From Erpobdella octoculata (lineage: Eukaryota; Annelida; Clitellata; Hirudinida; Erpobdellidae): a stretch of DNA of 64,000 nt. The notes beneath the pieces were generated by a model. The model was not told the origin of the DNA. It searched no databases and saw nothing but the letters and a program-made list of their open reading frames with translations. Made by a program: the position numbers and the translations under genes. Location of the stretch: the NCBI GenBank assembly GCA_963978895.1, contig OZ022245.1, forward strand, positions 23,202,968 to 23,266,967. Direction: 5' to 3'. Positions 1 to 11,369 of the stretch are shown piece after piece. Position 1 is the first letter of the stretch, and every line of letters begins with the position of its first letter.

Positions 1-563
1 AAACTAAGTTCTAATTTTACTTTTGTAGCATTTACAGTTTTTGAGTAGCAGTTACTTTAAAAACCAAGTATGCCTATTTTCCACCCCATATTTAAAGTCC
101 TGGAAACCAAATTTTCAAAAATAGTAAAACACGTATATCATATTTCTGGAGTAGAAACTAAATACTAATTTTTACTTCTGTAGCATTAACAGTTTTTGAG
201 TAGCAGCTACTTTAAAAACCAAATTACCTTATTTTCCACCCCACATTTGAGGTCCGGGAAACCGAATTTTCGAAAAATGGTGAAACACGTATCTTTTTGT
301 TTTTCAAAAAGAATCTATATACCAAATTTCAAAATCTCCTCATTTTTGGTTTTCGAGATATACATTGTTTTAGAAAAAAGTTTGTTTTCCAGTTTTTTCC
401 CCTCAGGAGCAACATTTTCAAAAATCCTTTCTTAGCGGATGTTTACGCTATAAAGGTAATATAAGTTCCAAATTTCACGTTCCTAGGATGAGGCGTTTGA
501 GCTCGGCGTTGATTATCAGTCAGTCAGTCAGTCAGTCAGGACATGTTCTTTTATATATATAGA
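1..563 (-). mobile_element. Helitron 5' part (runs off the window)
   Basis: Read on the minus strand, a typical Helitron 5' end (TCTATATATATAAAAGAACA) begins at 563. It is followed by five GACT-type units (near 521-540) and unique sequence running leftwards out of the window. Bases 3-140 and 156-290 are two diverged copies of a repeat of about 155 bp containing the shared phrase TTTGAGTAGCAG. No Rep/helicase coding is visible, so this looks non-autonomous. The 5' TC and AT-rich start are seen directly; the Helitron assignment rests on known end structure. The 3' end is outside the window. Confidence 0.55.
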
Positions 564-958
564 TATATATATATATATATATATATATTGGGAATGTGTT
601 AAAGACTGTCTAATTTATGTAATATTTAACTAAAGATTTTTTAAGCTTTATGAAATAAACGAATACATGATTGGCAATAAAAGATCAAAGAACTTTTGTA
701 TAGAAATATACACACATGTAATAAACCCTCCCTTGCATTGCAGTGTAGCTGGTTCTTGCATTGGCACTAACTACTCGATGTTTTCTTGTGTAAACCCGCC
801 TTTATCTTTTATTCTTTGGAGTCTAAAATTTGAATAAATATTAGTTAGCATTATTTTTATACTAGTATTTTTTTTTGTTTTTTTTTGTAGCTACATTTTT
901 ATTTTTCTGGCCATTTGCATTAGAATTTACTCAGTATGCACATTTGATAAATTTGTAG

Positions 959-1363
959 GTGGCTGCTGATGCTTCAAGGAATCAATCAAATTTTGACGAT
1001 CTTGGAAGCATTCACTCGACTTCTACGACATGTTCTCCTGCTCTGGTTACGAACAATAAATCAGAAAACGTAACAAGGATGGCTCCGAAAAAAATCAAAT
1101 TGATCGAGCACGGACAGAGTCACGCGGATAAAACAGTGGAGCAATTAAAATTGTTTTCCGAAGTTTTAAGACAACCACCTCCGGAAGAAAACGAGTTCGA
1201 TTGTTTCAGTAAATCTATTGCTTGTCAGCTGAAGAAACTTCCTGAGAAAACTGCTCTTGAATCGATGGCGCACATACAATCGTACTTAGTTCAGCAGAGA
1301 ATAAAAACATGCGAACAAACTTATAGTTTTGACAGTGGATGTGAAAAGATGTTATCTGATTAA
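959..1363 (+). CDS. BESS-domain protein, last exon only
   Basis: Terminal exon of a gene that begins left of the window. An acceptor (TTTGTAG) ends at 958, the frame is open for 134 codons, and a TAA stop ends at 1363. Residues about 80-112 (DCFSKSIACQLKKLPEKTAL...) match the BESS motif, a short protein-interaction module found at the C terminus of many MADF/BESS nuclear regulators. The preceding segment is polar and low in complexity, with a basic patch (MAPKKIKLIE) that could help nuclear localisation. The N-terminal MADF domain usual in this family would be upstream and cannot be confirmed. An AATAAA-like signal lies near 1615. The GTG at 959 is not a start codon; it is simply the first exon codon. 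Confidence 0.6.
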   Translation: MAADASRNQSNFDDLGSIHSTSTTCSPALVTNNKSENVTRMAPKKIKLIEHGQSHADKTVEQLKLFSEVLRQPPPEENEFDCFSKSIACQLKKLPEKTALESMAHIQSYLVQQRIKTCEQTYSFDSGCEKMLSD

Positions 1364-2377
1364 GTGATTTAATTAAATGTTTAAATAATTTGATAGAAAT
1401 AATTGTATTTTTAATTGTTTTATTGACTGATGTTTATTTTTCCTTTCTTTCTTCAACTCGGAAATTCTGAGTGGAAAAGAAATTTCGAATTTAAAAAATA
1501 AATTTGGAATTCTTGATGTTATTTGAACAGAAACATCAAAAAAGTCCGACAGACAATTTTTTACAATGTTATGTCGTTCATTCAAGATAATCGTAAAAGG
1601 TAGTTTAGAGATACAAATAAATCTCTAGCACCCTCGGTTCTATTGGTTGATTAATCTTTGATGATAACCGTTTTTTATTATGATTATTTGTTCATAAATA
1701 CTGTGTCCTCCATTAACGTTTTCTGAAACTATTAGAATCATCCCCGATCAGCTCAACAATCATTCTGAAGTTTTACATAATTACATTTCGTTAATTTTAT
1801 TTTATTATGTTTTATCTTTTTTAAATAATTTATAAATCTATCAACAGAAATTATGGAAGCATTTTTACAAGTGCTTCTGTCTATTAACCTACAGTAAAAT
1901 ATTTTGTCAGTTTCAGTGTATTATTAGGAAAAGCTTTAAAATGTGCAGCTATTCAGAAAAGCTATAAAATGTTGATGCAACTATATGAAGCTGGAATTAA
2001 CTAGAATTTTAAAGTTCAAAAGTGTTAAAATTTTTATTAAAATTGTTTATAAGTTTTTAAACCAACTAAATGTTATGATAATCTCCCAAGCATGCACACC
2101 TTGCATAAAACTGAGAAGAAAGTTGCACACAAAATGCTTTTACATTTTTTCAGGTGCAACTGGTGCTTGGATTGGTGCCAGCAAATTTGTGCCTGTGTCG
2201 TATGGTTTCAACCTGCAAAAAATAAGTTTCATGTAATTTAAGAGTACCTTTTGTAGTATTTATTAACTGACATTAAGTTTCAAAAATTCGGGAGACAATT
2301 TTGGAGTAGTTAGCTGTGCCACTGAGTAAGTCTTTTAGTGGGTGATGTGATGAGTGGTTAATCTGCTAATGGGTGTG

Positions 2378-2424
<47 letters not shown>

Positions 2425-2530
2425 GCAGTACAATGAAACTTTAATTAAGTAACACTCCTAAAAAAACTAGAGTCTTGCACAACATTGATATACATAATTT
2501 TTTAAAGTGTTATTTTAATATTTACTTCAG
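1364..2530 (+). other. Spacer/intron before the first recognised calpain-like exon
   Basis: A+T-rich sequence with no confident exon. A possible exon follows a good acceptor (TTTTTTCAG ending at 2154) and would encode GATGAWIGASKFVPVSYGF, but I do not recognise it and could not join it to the next exon. A TA microsatellite lies at about 2382-2422. Confidence 0.3.
2361..2505 (+). repeat. Duplicated segment, copy 1 (intronic)
   Basis: This stretch of about 145 bp (AATGGGTGTGTATTTT, a TA run, then ATAATGCAGTACAATGAAAC and on to CATTGATATACATAATTTTTT) is a near copy of 3681-3806. The second copy starts inside the last bases of a calpain-like exon and includes its 5' splice site. The two differ in TA-run length and a handful of bases. 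Confidence 0.8.
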
Positions 2531-4544
2531 GCGGGTATGAAGGAGCCATCCAGTTTTTCAAGTCTATGTCGGACAAGGTCTGCAGTATTTTCACTTTCTT
2601 AATCACATAAATTCTCTTTTACGTTTCTTTTTAATGATAATCACTGAGATGTGATGGATAAATAACATTATTACCAATTGTTAATTTAAAAAAAAATTCT
2701 TATTTCTAGGACGGCATACCAGACGAAGGCCGAATATTTTTCATGGCGCTGGCAGGAATTGATGGAGCGATTGATGCTTTCGAGTTAGAGGACATACTCA
2801 ATAAAGTTTTTCTTAGTGGTCAGTTCACTTTTCATGCAACATCTGTTTTACCATATATTTTTTTATATTATGGAATCTTTTCAAGCGTCAATTGATTTGC
2901 ATTGTATTTGTTTCATTTTAAAACTATCGTTGATATAGAAGATTCATTAAAATATATCATCACAATTAACAATTTGTAGAATTCAAATTTAACGGATTCA
3001 GTTCGGACATGACAAGAAGTTTGGTTGCCATGAGAGATGTTAGTTTTTTTTTTGCTGATGATTTATAAAATTCATTGATTTAACCGAAAGTTATCATTGT
3101 TTGGTCTGTTTGCAAATAAGAAGCTCATCCAATTTGGCCTGTTTATATACATTTATTTTCAGAGCTGTTTTCTCAGACAAAGATATGCTGAATTGCTACA
3201 ATAATTAATTAATTAATTAATTAATCATTATTATTAGGTTATGTACATGTTGAAGAAATTACTTTTCATTAAATTTTGTCAAATTAATTTTACCAGTATG
3301 ATATTTCTGGAAAGCTTGGTTTTGAAGACTTTAGAAAACTTTGGACTGATCTGGCCTGGTGCAAGGTTATTGGTGGTTTCATTGTTTATAAAGCGTTAAT
3401 TATATTTGATCAGTTTAAAATGAAGTTTACTGAACAAGAAAAAGAAATGTGCAAATCTATGGTTCCCTTAAATGTGTATTTCTGTGTCTGAAAAATGAAT
3501 GACAAATTTATTTATTCATTTGTTTTTTGCTACCTCTGTTATTTTTTCAAATTAATTAAAATTGTTCAACTTAATTTTAAATCTCATTTAATAAAAATTC
3601 TTTCAGAGAGCATTCATAATGCTGGATGTCAACAAATCCGGAGCTTTCTGTAAGACCGAATTTGCCAAAGCAATGGAAACAATGGGTGTGTATTTTTTAA
3701 TATATATATATATATATATATAATGCAGTACAATAAAACTTTCATTAAGTAACACTCCTAAACAAAACTAGAGTCTTGCACAACATTGATATACATAATT
3801 TTTTGCATGCCTGAAAATGAATATTCATATGTGCTTGTAATTCGTTCTCTACTCCAAGTGATTATAAAGAGTTTGTCTCACAATCAGGTTTGACGGTGCC
3901 TCCGAGAGTTCAGCAGGCGATGGTCATGAGATACTCTGATAAGGATGGAAATGTCAGATTCGATGATTTTGTTCTCTGTTACATCAGGCTCAAGACAATG
4001 ATGAGTAAGTTGTGCATCATACTCTGGTATAAATATACTAAATGGTAACTTGACCAAATGGTTTTTTATCTTAAAAATTTAATAACCAATAAAATATAAG
4101 TATCAAGGTCTGATTTTTAGTCTCTAAAGAGTCAATTATGATTTGGTATGTGTACTTAGTTATTTTACACTGCATGTGAATGTGTAATATTTAAAAACTT
4201 CCTAGCAACATACCAAGGAAAGGATCCTCAACATCAAGGAGTAACTGAGTTCGAAAGAGATGAGGTGAAACATTTTATATCTCTTTCAGTAACTTTAAAT
4301 CTTGAATTATTTCAAGTTATAACGTGTACTTAGAAAATTTGAATGATATTGGTGGTTGTTGGAATGGAAGGATTTTTTTATATTATTGTTACTTACAAAA
4401 TGTATCTTGTTGTTTATGAGGTATTTAATGAATGAGTTGGTGTGAATATTGTTTGATATAAAACAGATACAAATAAAATGAATGTGTTTTTTTTAAATAA
4501 AATTTTTGTTTCGGTAGTTTGTCCAACTGGCCATTTATTCATGA
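2531..4544 (+). CDS. Calpain-like penta-EF-hand domain (C-terminal exons)
   Basis: Eight exons: 2531-2577, 2710-2818, 2980-3038, 3297-3365, 3607-3685, 3888-4004, 4206-4264 and 4518-4544. All have GT-AG borders, and the joined frame closes exactly (187 codons plus TGA). The product is a penta-EF-hand domain as at the C terminus of calpains. It starts GYEGAIQFFKSMSDK; EF1 is in FFMALAGIDGAIDAFELEDI. EF2 has loop DYDISGKLGFEDF, EF3 DVNKSGAFCKTEF, EF4 DKDGNVRFDDF, and the last helix ends EFVQLAIYS, close to the usual calpain ending. The domain binds Ca2+ and dimerises. No papain-like protease domain is seen here, so the gene could be a calpain large subunit with upstream exons unrecognised or outside, a small subunit, or a related PEF protein. 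The N terminus is unresolved. Confidence 0.8.
3681..3806 (+). repeat. Duplicated segment, copy 2 (spans an exon-intron border)
   Basis: Partner of 2361-2505. It begins at AATGG|GTGTGTATTTT, so the shared block contains the last exon bases and the 5' splice site of the exon ending at 3685, followed by a TA microsatellite and unique intron sequence. Confidence 0.8.
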
Positions 4545-4984
4545 ACCTATGAAGAAGGAATGAAAACAATCTTCAGAACTCATCCTCAATTTGTTGCTTT
4601 CTTAACAAAATTTGTGAATTGCTAATAATATTATTGTTAAATTATTATTACATGTTTCCTACTGTTATTTTTTTCTTATTATTTTTATGACTTTCAAGTG
4701 CTCGCTAGTAAAAGAGATCTTAATGTTGGAATATGCAAGATAATCTTTTAATTAATATTCTGATTTTTAATAAATATACAATATTATGAATCGCATCCTG
4801 TATCTTTTATTATAATAACTGATATTTATAGGTTTATAGAGGCAGCCAGTGGTTGCAATGCAATCAGCATCTAAATTGAGCAATGAGGGTTTTAAACTAT
4901 TGCACAATTAAGCGACAAAACGATGTCTTCTATTAGTTTCGAAATAACTGATACATTTATTAAAATTTAGAGATGAAATTTTTT

Positions 4985-5125
4985 AAATGGCTAGTAGGGA
5001 AAGGAAAAAAGAAAAAACGCAGAACGAGCAGAAAAGCGAGTGGGAACTGGAAAGGGAAAGTAAGCAAGAGAGATAGCAGTATGCGAGAGAGAAAAATGAT
5101 AGAAAAACCCTGGGTACTCTGCTAG
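4985..5125 (+). mobile_element. Helitron 3' fragment
   Basis: A purine-rich repeat (GGGAAAGGAAAAAAG, AACTGGAAAGGGAAAG and similar) ends in AAAACCCTGGGTACTCTGCTAG|T. This is a degenerate hairpin followed by the CTAG terminus used by animal Helitrons. The same purine-rich family recurs at 26380-26470, 60370-61060 and 63430-63800. Confidence 0.5.
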
Positions 5126-5436
5126 TCTTCTAAATATATAAGAATGACTTATATATTTATATAAGTGTGTGTATGTATGTATGTATAAATGCCCTTTATG
5201 CATTGCTACACCATTCATCCAATCGTAATGAAATTTTCACACAAGCTTGAGAGTCAATGGGAGGTTTTTGTAAAAAAATTGAAATGTCACAAAATGAGCG
5301 GAGCGAGAACTGGAAAATGAGCGGAAATGGAAAGCAACCAGGAAAAGAAGAGCAAGCGGAAAAGGAAAAGTGACCGGGAGTGGGAAAGGAAACGGGAGCG
5401 AGAAAAAAACGCCGGGTACCATGAAGCTCTGTTAGC
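5126..5436 (+). mobile_element. Small non-autonomous Helitron
   Basis: It begins directly after the CTAGT end of the previous copy with TCTAAATATATAAGAATGAC, a typical Helitron 5' end. A short TATG run follows, then a TTCATCCAATCGTAATGAAA block, a purine-rich repeat (GAGCGGAGCGAGAAC, AACGGGAGCGAGAA) and a degenerate 3' hairpin with CTGTTAG. No coding capacity. Two copies lie head to tail. Confidence 0.55.
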
Positions 5437-7587
5437 AACAAACGTGCCAGGCTTTTGGCATCTACCTCACTCACTGTGATCATTGAGATCAAGTGCTGTA
5501 TTGTCTTTCATTCACACATAGCGAAAAACAATCGACATATGCTCAATATTGCAATGATCTCGAGTTTCATGACACTAGAAATTAGTTGAAATATCAGAAC
5601 CTTAAGGTTTAACCTTATAGCTTCTATGATTCTATAAGAATCGACGTAATTTTTGTAAGTCAATAAAAATTGTGCTAACGAAACTAGATAGCTATCCGAA
5701 AACTTGAAGAGGAGCTTGATTGAACTAGGGGGTCCGGGCCCCCTAGCCTCATAGCTGGTTTCGGCCCTCACTGTTTAGCAAAGTTTTTCGACATCTAAAA
5801 TATTAATTTAAGGCATCGTTTTCACACGATAAACATAACATGTGCGTGGAAACGTTACCTGTTGGTTATTGTGAAAACAATAGAGGTGTGTATAATTTAA
5901 GTTAGTAGGTGTACCTACCTATGTGTATGTAGGTGGAAGCTTACCTATTGATTATTGATTAAATTTTTTTTTATTTGATTATTGTTTAAATCAATGGACT
6001 TTGTCGATAAGGGAGCGCCTAATCAAATGATTCTTTGATTTGATTGGGTAGATTTGTGGAGACAGCGTGGGTATCATCTAATAATTTTATAATTATGTCT
6101 CCTAGATGTTTAAATCAGACAGGCGCTTGCAATATGTGTATTATAAAGATACCATCAATGGGTAAACTTTTACGTTGGGTAATGTCTCTCTACGCGCAAT
6201 AACACTACTGGCCCAACCAATAAGAATTTAATAAAGTCACTGGTTTATTTATAAAGTCACAGCCATATTTGTTTTATCTTGCGATCTGACGAGGAGCATC
6301 TCGTAAATATGATCGTTTTTGTTATTGGTTCTGCATCTGCTGTACTGGTTGCAGGATACCTTTACAGGTGATATTCAGTTAAAGCTTCATAAATGATACC
6401 CCCGTTTTTATAGATAGATAATACCGATAATTTTAGCTATTCTGTGAACAACTACAGTAGACTTAGAAGCGCAGACATAAATTTTTCATAGATATTACAA
6501 AGAAAACACTAGATGTTATTTTTCGTGTATATTCACATGCAATTAAGAGTAGATGCAGGTAGGCGTGGCCTTCAGGAGAATACAACCGCCGCAACTCCTC
6601 AGCAGCTGGGCTCATGAAGCTGCATAAATTAAAAAATTAAGCGACTGCCAGAAAATAAACAGGGTCTTTAGGGATGCTCTGATGAAAGTTTAAAAATATT
6701 AAATAAATATAAAATCGTGAAATTAAAATAAAACATGTATTTGTGAACATAATAAAAAATATATGTCATGAAATAAATAAAATCAATTAATAAAAATATA
6801 ATTTATAGTGATAAATATTGAAAGCAGCATCATAAAAATTGCTGGGACTTGCTTAATCGTGGTGCTATGTCAGGATAGCAGAGTCAATGATCGACTCCAA
6901 CTTACTGCCATGTAGCCCATGTTGTCTGAACATTAGTGGGTGAAATTGCTTCTTTGTAGAGGTCTATAAATATTCACATTATTGATTAATCAGTTTTACT
7001 TTTTCTGTTAATTGTAGTCAGCCAAACTGTTATGGATTCAAATTTATAATTGTAAAAGTATAACAAATTTAATTTAAAGTGATTAATAACTTTAAAAATA
7101 TGATAAAATTTAAAACAAGCTGAAAAATGTTTTTTACAAACTTTTATTTAGGTTACAATCTCTGTTTGTGTATGTGTGTGTGTGGTGGCTTTTTCTGTAC
7201 GCAAATCTTGCAAGTAAAATTTAACCAGCTTTTTGACTAGCTAGGAAGCTGAAACTTTCAGCATAGTTTTATCTTGGATGACAATACATGATTCAATTAA
7301 AAAAAATAAAAACTTAATTTGAACATCTTTTGTATTTCTAAATTGAGTGTATTTAAAATTAAAGTTTGTGTTAAAAAACTCGTTCTTTCCTTTACTTGTT
7401 TATTATTAATTTACTATGATTTAATTTCTCACTTATCATCTTCAGTCAGCAGTATTTTTTTTTTTTTTATTTGAAACTCAGCACGGGCAAGCCCTTCGCC
7501 GAAAAATGAAATACATTAAACAAAGACATTACAAACAAAAACAGTCCAAATTCTACCTATTCTAAGTTCTGAGCAAAACTGAAAACA

Positions 7588-10434
7588 TCAGCAGTTAAAA
7601 ACCAAATCGCCATAATAATTATCTATCAAAGATTTAAACATAGAAATGTTTGTCGCTTCCACAACTTCTCCCGGCAGACTGTTCCAGTCAGCTACGACTC
7701 TATTACTGAAAAAGAACTTTCTGCAGTCTTTATGTGATAGCGTAGTGGTCAACTTGAAGTCGTGTCCCCTCGTTCTTACTTCTCTACAGAGTTGCACAGC
7801 AGGGCAATGCTCCTCCCGCAATCGACCAGACATCATATCATAGAGTAAGATTAGGTCTGCCCGTCTCCTTCTATACACCAACGAATGCAGTTTCAGTTTC
7901 TTTAGTCTTTCTACGTAGCTCAGACCGTTACATGACAGGACCAGTCTTGTTGCCCTTCTTTGGACTTTCTCTATTGCTTTTATTAAGCCCTGCCTATATG
8001 GATTCTAGACCGGGGTCGCATATTCCAACTGAGATCTAACCAGAGATTTATAAAGGCACACAAATGCACTCTCAGATAAATATTTGAAATTCCTTGCAAT
8101 TACACCCAGCAAGCTGTTGGCCTTATTTACTCTTTTTTCAATGTGCTCCTTGAACTGCAGTCCTGCATCAATCACAACGCCAAGATCTGAGACACTATTT
8201 GTTATAGGTATTTCATGACTCACTCCTGCTATATCCAACAGTTTGTAGGCTACCTCTTGTTTTTTTCTTCCCACTCTCAATAGACAACATTTATTCAAGT
8301 TAACACTCATTCTCCATCTACAAAACCATTCCATTGCTTTGTTAATGTTTGCTTGCAGTTTGGAAACATCATCAGTGCCTTCAATAGCCCGGTAAAACTT
8401 TGCGTCGTCAGCGAATAGAAAAAAGTCTTCACATGCCATCTGTATATCATTAATATAGACAATAAACAGTAAAGGCCCCAAAACACTTCCTTGAGGAACC
8501 CCGCTGGAAACCGGCAGTAGCATTGAAGTATCATCGTTTATTTTGACTTTAAAGGTTCTTCCTTTTAGATAGTTTTCGATCCAACTAAGCAGTTTTTTAT
8601 GAACCCCATATTGCTCCAATTTATATAGAAGCCTGCTGTGTGATATTTTATCGAAAGCCTTTTCCAGATCTGTGTATAAGACATCAACAACCTTATTTAA
8701 ATCAATAGCCTCTGTCAGTTTATCCAGAAACTTCAAGAGCTGCAAAGTTGTAGATCTTGCAGGGAGAAAACCATACTGACAACGAGTAAATAAATTGTTC
8801 TGCAAAAAGTAACTCATGATGTGGTCTTTAACAATCGACTCCAGGATTTTGCAACAGACAGAAGTCAAGGTAATTGGTCTATAATTCTCTACTTTACTTT
8901 TGCTACCTTTTTTATATATGGGGACCACGTCGCCTGTTCTCCAATTGTTGACCACTTCTCCAGACTCTATGGACTTTTCGAACATGTAGCTTAGATATTC
9001 GAAAATTGATTCTCTGGTTTCCCACAAAACTCTCGGATGAATCCCATCCGGTCCGGCAGATTTGCTTTTGTTTAATTCTTTCAGCTTTTTGTACACAACA
9101 CAGGCATCTATTTTCAGTTCCTGCATGCCACCCACAGGTACACCTGGACAACAAAACCCTTCTCCACAAAAATCCCCATCTGCAACATATACTGAAGAAA
9201 AATATTTGGCAAAAGCATTTGCTTTATCAATGTTTTCGTGCAAATCTCCGCTATCGGTGTCCAAAACTCCAACTTTATCTCGCGTTCTAGTTTTTTTCCT
9301 CACATAGTTCCAGAAGCATTTTGGGTTATCACTGTAACTTTCTGCAATTCTGTCTTGAGACTCAATGTTCAACTGTTTTGTGTCATTCTTTACTTTATCT
9401 CTAATTTTTCTAAACAACAAAAGTTTTTCAATTTCTCCATATTTATATATCCGCTTCCACAGGTGATGTTTCAGTCGAATAAGCTTCAACAGCTCAGATG
9501 ACATACGAAAATTTCGTTTCTTCCCAGCACCTTTCGTCGGAACAAACATCGCAGTAAGATCATTCAATGTGTTGCGAAAAAACGTCCACTCTGATTCCAA
9601 AGAAAAGTTACCCTTCTCCCTTGCAGACATAACACCGGCCAGAGATTCGTTCAATCCTTGAAAATCACCAAGATCGTAACATAACCTGCGCCTTACCCCA
9701 CAAGTTAACATTTCTAAATCAACACTGAACCCGATAACTGAATGATCACTGCCACCCAAAGGTGAAAAATATTCGACATTTGCTATGTTCTCTTTAGAAG
9801 TTAAAATCAAATCCAAGATATGAGGTGTTTGTCCTTCTCTTGTTCTCGTAGGTTCTGATATATGTTGAATCCAAAATCTATCATCAATAAACTTTAGAAA
9901 TCTGTTTTCAATTTTTTCTTTTGATCCCAAGCACATTCTTAACTCCCAATTGATATTAGGAAAATTGAAATCTCCCAAAACTAGATGATCACCTTTTAGT
10001 GCAGCAAACTCTTTCAATAAACAAACAAATTTATTATCATTATCATCAGAGCTGTTTGGGCTTCTATAAACCGACAGAATGTTAAAAGCTTTACTTTCAA
10101 TAATCAATTTTGCACACAACTTCTCTTCGAAAGGGGAAGTCATGCACACCTCCACAACTGCAAGATTATCTCTGAAGAACATCATTATACCTCTGTGACC
10201 CACTTTGAAAAAACCTGAAGTTAGCACCTGATAACCATCCAAACCAAATTCAGACAACTGTTGAGAGACTTTAAAATTTTTTGGATTAATTTCTGTTATA
10301 ATTATTATATCTGGACTAGGACAAACAGACTCCAAGAACACCTGCAGCTCCATAAACTTATTACAAAGACAATCTGCATTGGTGTAGCAAACATAAATGC
10401 TGCTTCTTCTAACTTTATGGCTTGAACTGCTCAT
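7588..10434 (-). pseudogene. LINE ORF2: AP endonuclease and reverse transcriptase, one amber stop
   Basis: This ORF encodes the endonuclease/reverse transcriptase that nicks DNA and copies the LINE RNA by target-primed reverse transcription. The N-terminal quarter has APE-type motifs: ITEINPKN, SVYRSPNSSDD, LVLGDFNFPNINW, GGSDHSVIGF. The RT core carries NWRTGDVVPIYKKG, YRPITLTS, GVPQGSVLGPLLF and the catalytic FADD box near residue 690. The frame is open for 809 codons, then has a single TAG at 8005-8007 within ATPV*NPYRQGLIKAIEKV. It then stays open for 138 more codons through the usual C-terminal FFFSNRVVADWNSLPGEVV motif. TGG-to-TAG is the simplest explanation, since Trp is usual there. 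It is otherwise intact, with 948 sense codons in total. Confidence 0.85.
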
Positions 10435-10436
10435 TT

Positions 10437-11369
10437 TTATAAATTTTTCTTCCTGAAAGTTAAAACACTAAAACTTCCAGGTCTCCCTCTTATTCTGAAT
10501 ACCCAATTTTTTACATCATCTCTAAGGCCAACTTCATTCTTTTTATTCTCCAATAACTTTTTACACTCTTCTCTGTCCTCTTTTGCAAGATCCTGATTTA
10601 GAATTATCATTTTGAAATCTTCACTTTTCCTCAGTCTAAAACTATTTTCTAGCACAACATTCTGTGTGCTTTGGTTCACAAACTTGACTAATAATGGTCT
10701 GTTTTTTCTGGCAGATTCCATTTTCCTTCCCAATCTGAACACTTCCAAAATGTCATTATCCATCTCTTTGTCTGTAACTTCTCTTAATAATTTTAGAACT
10801 GTTTCCCTGTCCTTGACTTTTGAACCATCATCATCCTCAGGCATATTGTAAACCACAATATTATTTTGTCTTTTCAATCTTTCATTGTTTACATCAATTT
10901 TACTCACCACAGTCCTCTGTACCGCCTCAACATCTGTTTTCAGAACCTCCACATTTTCTTTAATCAGGCTTGACCACTCTTTTTTCATCAACTGATTTTC
11001 TTTGAACAAACTAGACCACTCCTTGGTTGCCCGTTGATTTTCCTTGAGTCCTTCAATTGAGTCCTTGCTGAGATTATCTAATTTTTTTCCTAACCCCTGG
11101 AGGTAACCTTTCTGGTCCTCTAAAGCTTCAGCTAATTTGTTGTTATTGGTCAGAATTTCTTTAACTGCTCGAAGATCATCTGCTATACCCATTAACTGGT
11201 ATTCTTTCGGCTCATCTACTTTTTTTGCATCTATCAAACTCTTCATGCACTCCTCGTTCGTCTTTAAACAACCTTCACATAAATGGAGCCCCAGCAATTC
11301 AGCAAGTGCCGTCCGTTCCTGTCCAACCTCTTTTCTACCTTTTGCCCCAGGCATTTTTACCGAAACCAA
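10437..11369 (-). CDS. LINE ORF1 (coiled coil plus RRM-like domain)
   Basis: A 310-residue ORF preceding ORF2 by two bases. It opens with a basic start and a Cys pair (LHLCEGCLKTNEEC). A long coiled coil follows at about residues 60-165 with repeats of the LKENQ..KEWSSLFKEN type. Then comes an RRM-like/L1-ORF1-like globular part (RQNNIVVYNMPEDDDGS; NRPLLVKFVNQSTQNVVLEN). ORF1 proteins of CR1/L2-type LINEs bind the element RNA and form a ribonucleoprotein. The frame is fully open, supporting a recent insertion. The tight ORF1-ORF2 spacing suggests termination-reinitiation, an inference. Confidence 0.75.
   Translation of the reverse strand: MVSVKMPGAKGRKEVGQERTALAELLGLHLCEGCLKTNEECMKSLIDAKKVDEPKEYQLMGIADDLRAVKEILTNNNKLAEALEDQKGYLQGLGKKLDNLSKDSIEGLKENQRATKEWSSLFKENQLMKKEWSSLIKENVEVLKTDVEAVQRTVVSKIDVNNERLKRQNNIVVYNMPEDDDGSKVKDRETVLKLLREVTDKEMDNDILEVFRLGRKMESARKNRPLLVKFVNQSTQNVVLENSFRLRKSEDFKMIILNQDLAKEDREECKKLLENKKNEVGLRDDVKNWVFRIRGRPGSFSVLTFRKKNL

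Larger units (their letters stand above)
4545..6308. other. Intergenic spacer, calpain-like gene to P450
   Basis: Holds the 3' flank of the calpain-like gene (AATAAA near 4770), Helitron fragments at 4985-5440, and otherwise A+T-rich sequence without recognisable coding. The last 60-70 bases before 6309 would contain the P450 leader; no clear core promoter was identified. Confidence 0.5.

Noticed and set aside
9006..9501. Plus-strand ORFs opposite LINE ORF2
   Set aside because: Shadows of the reverse-transcriptase frame.
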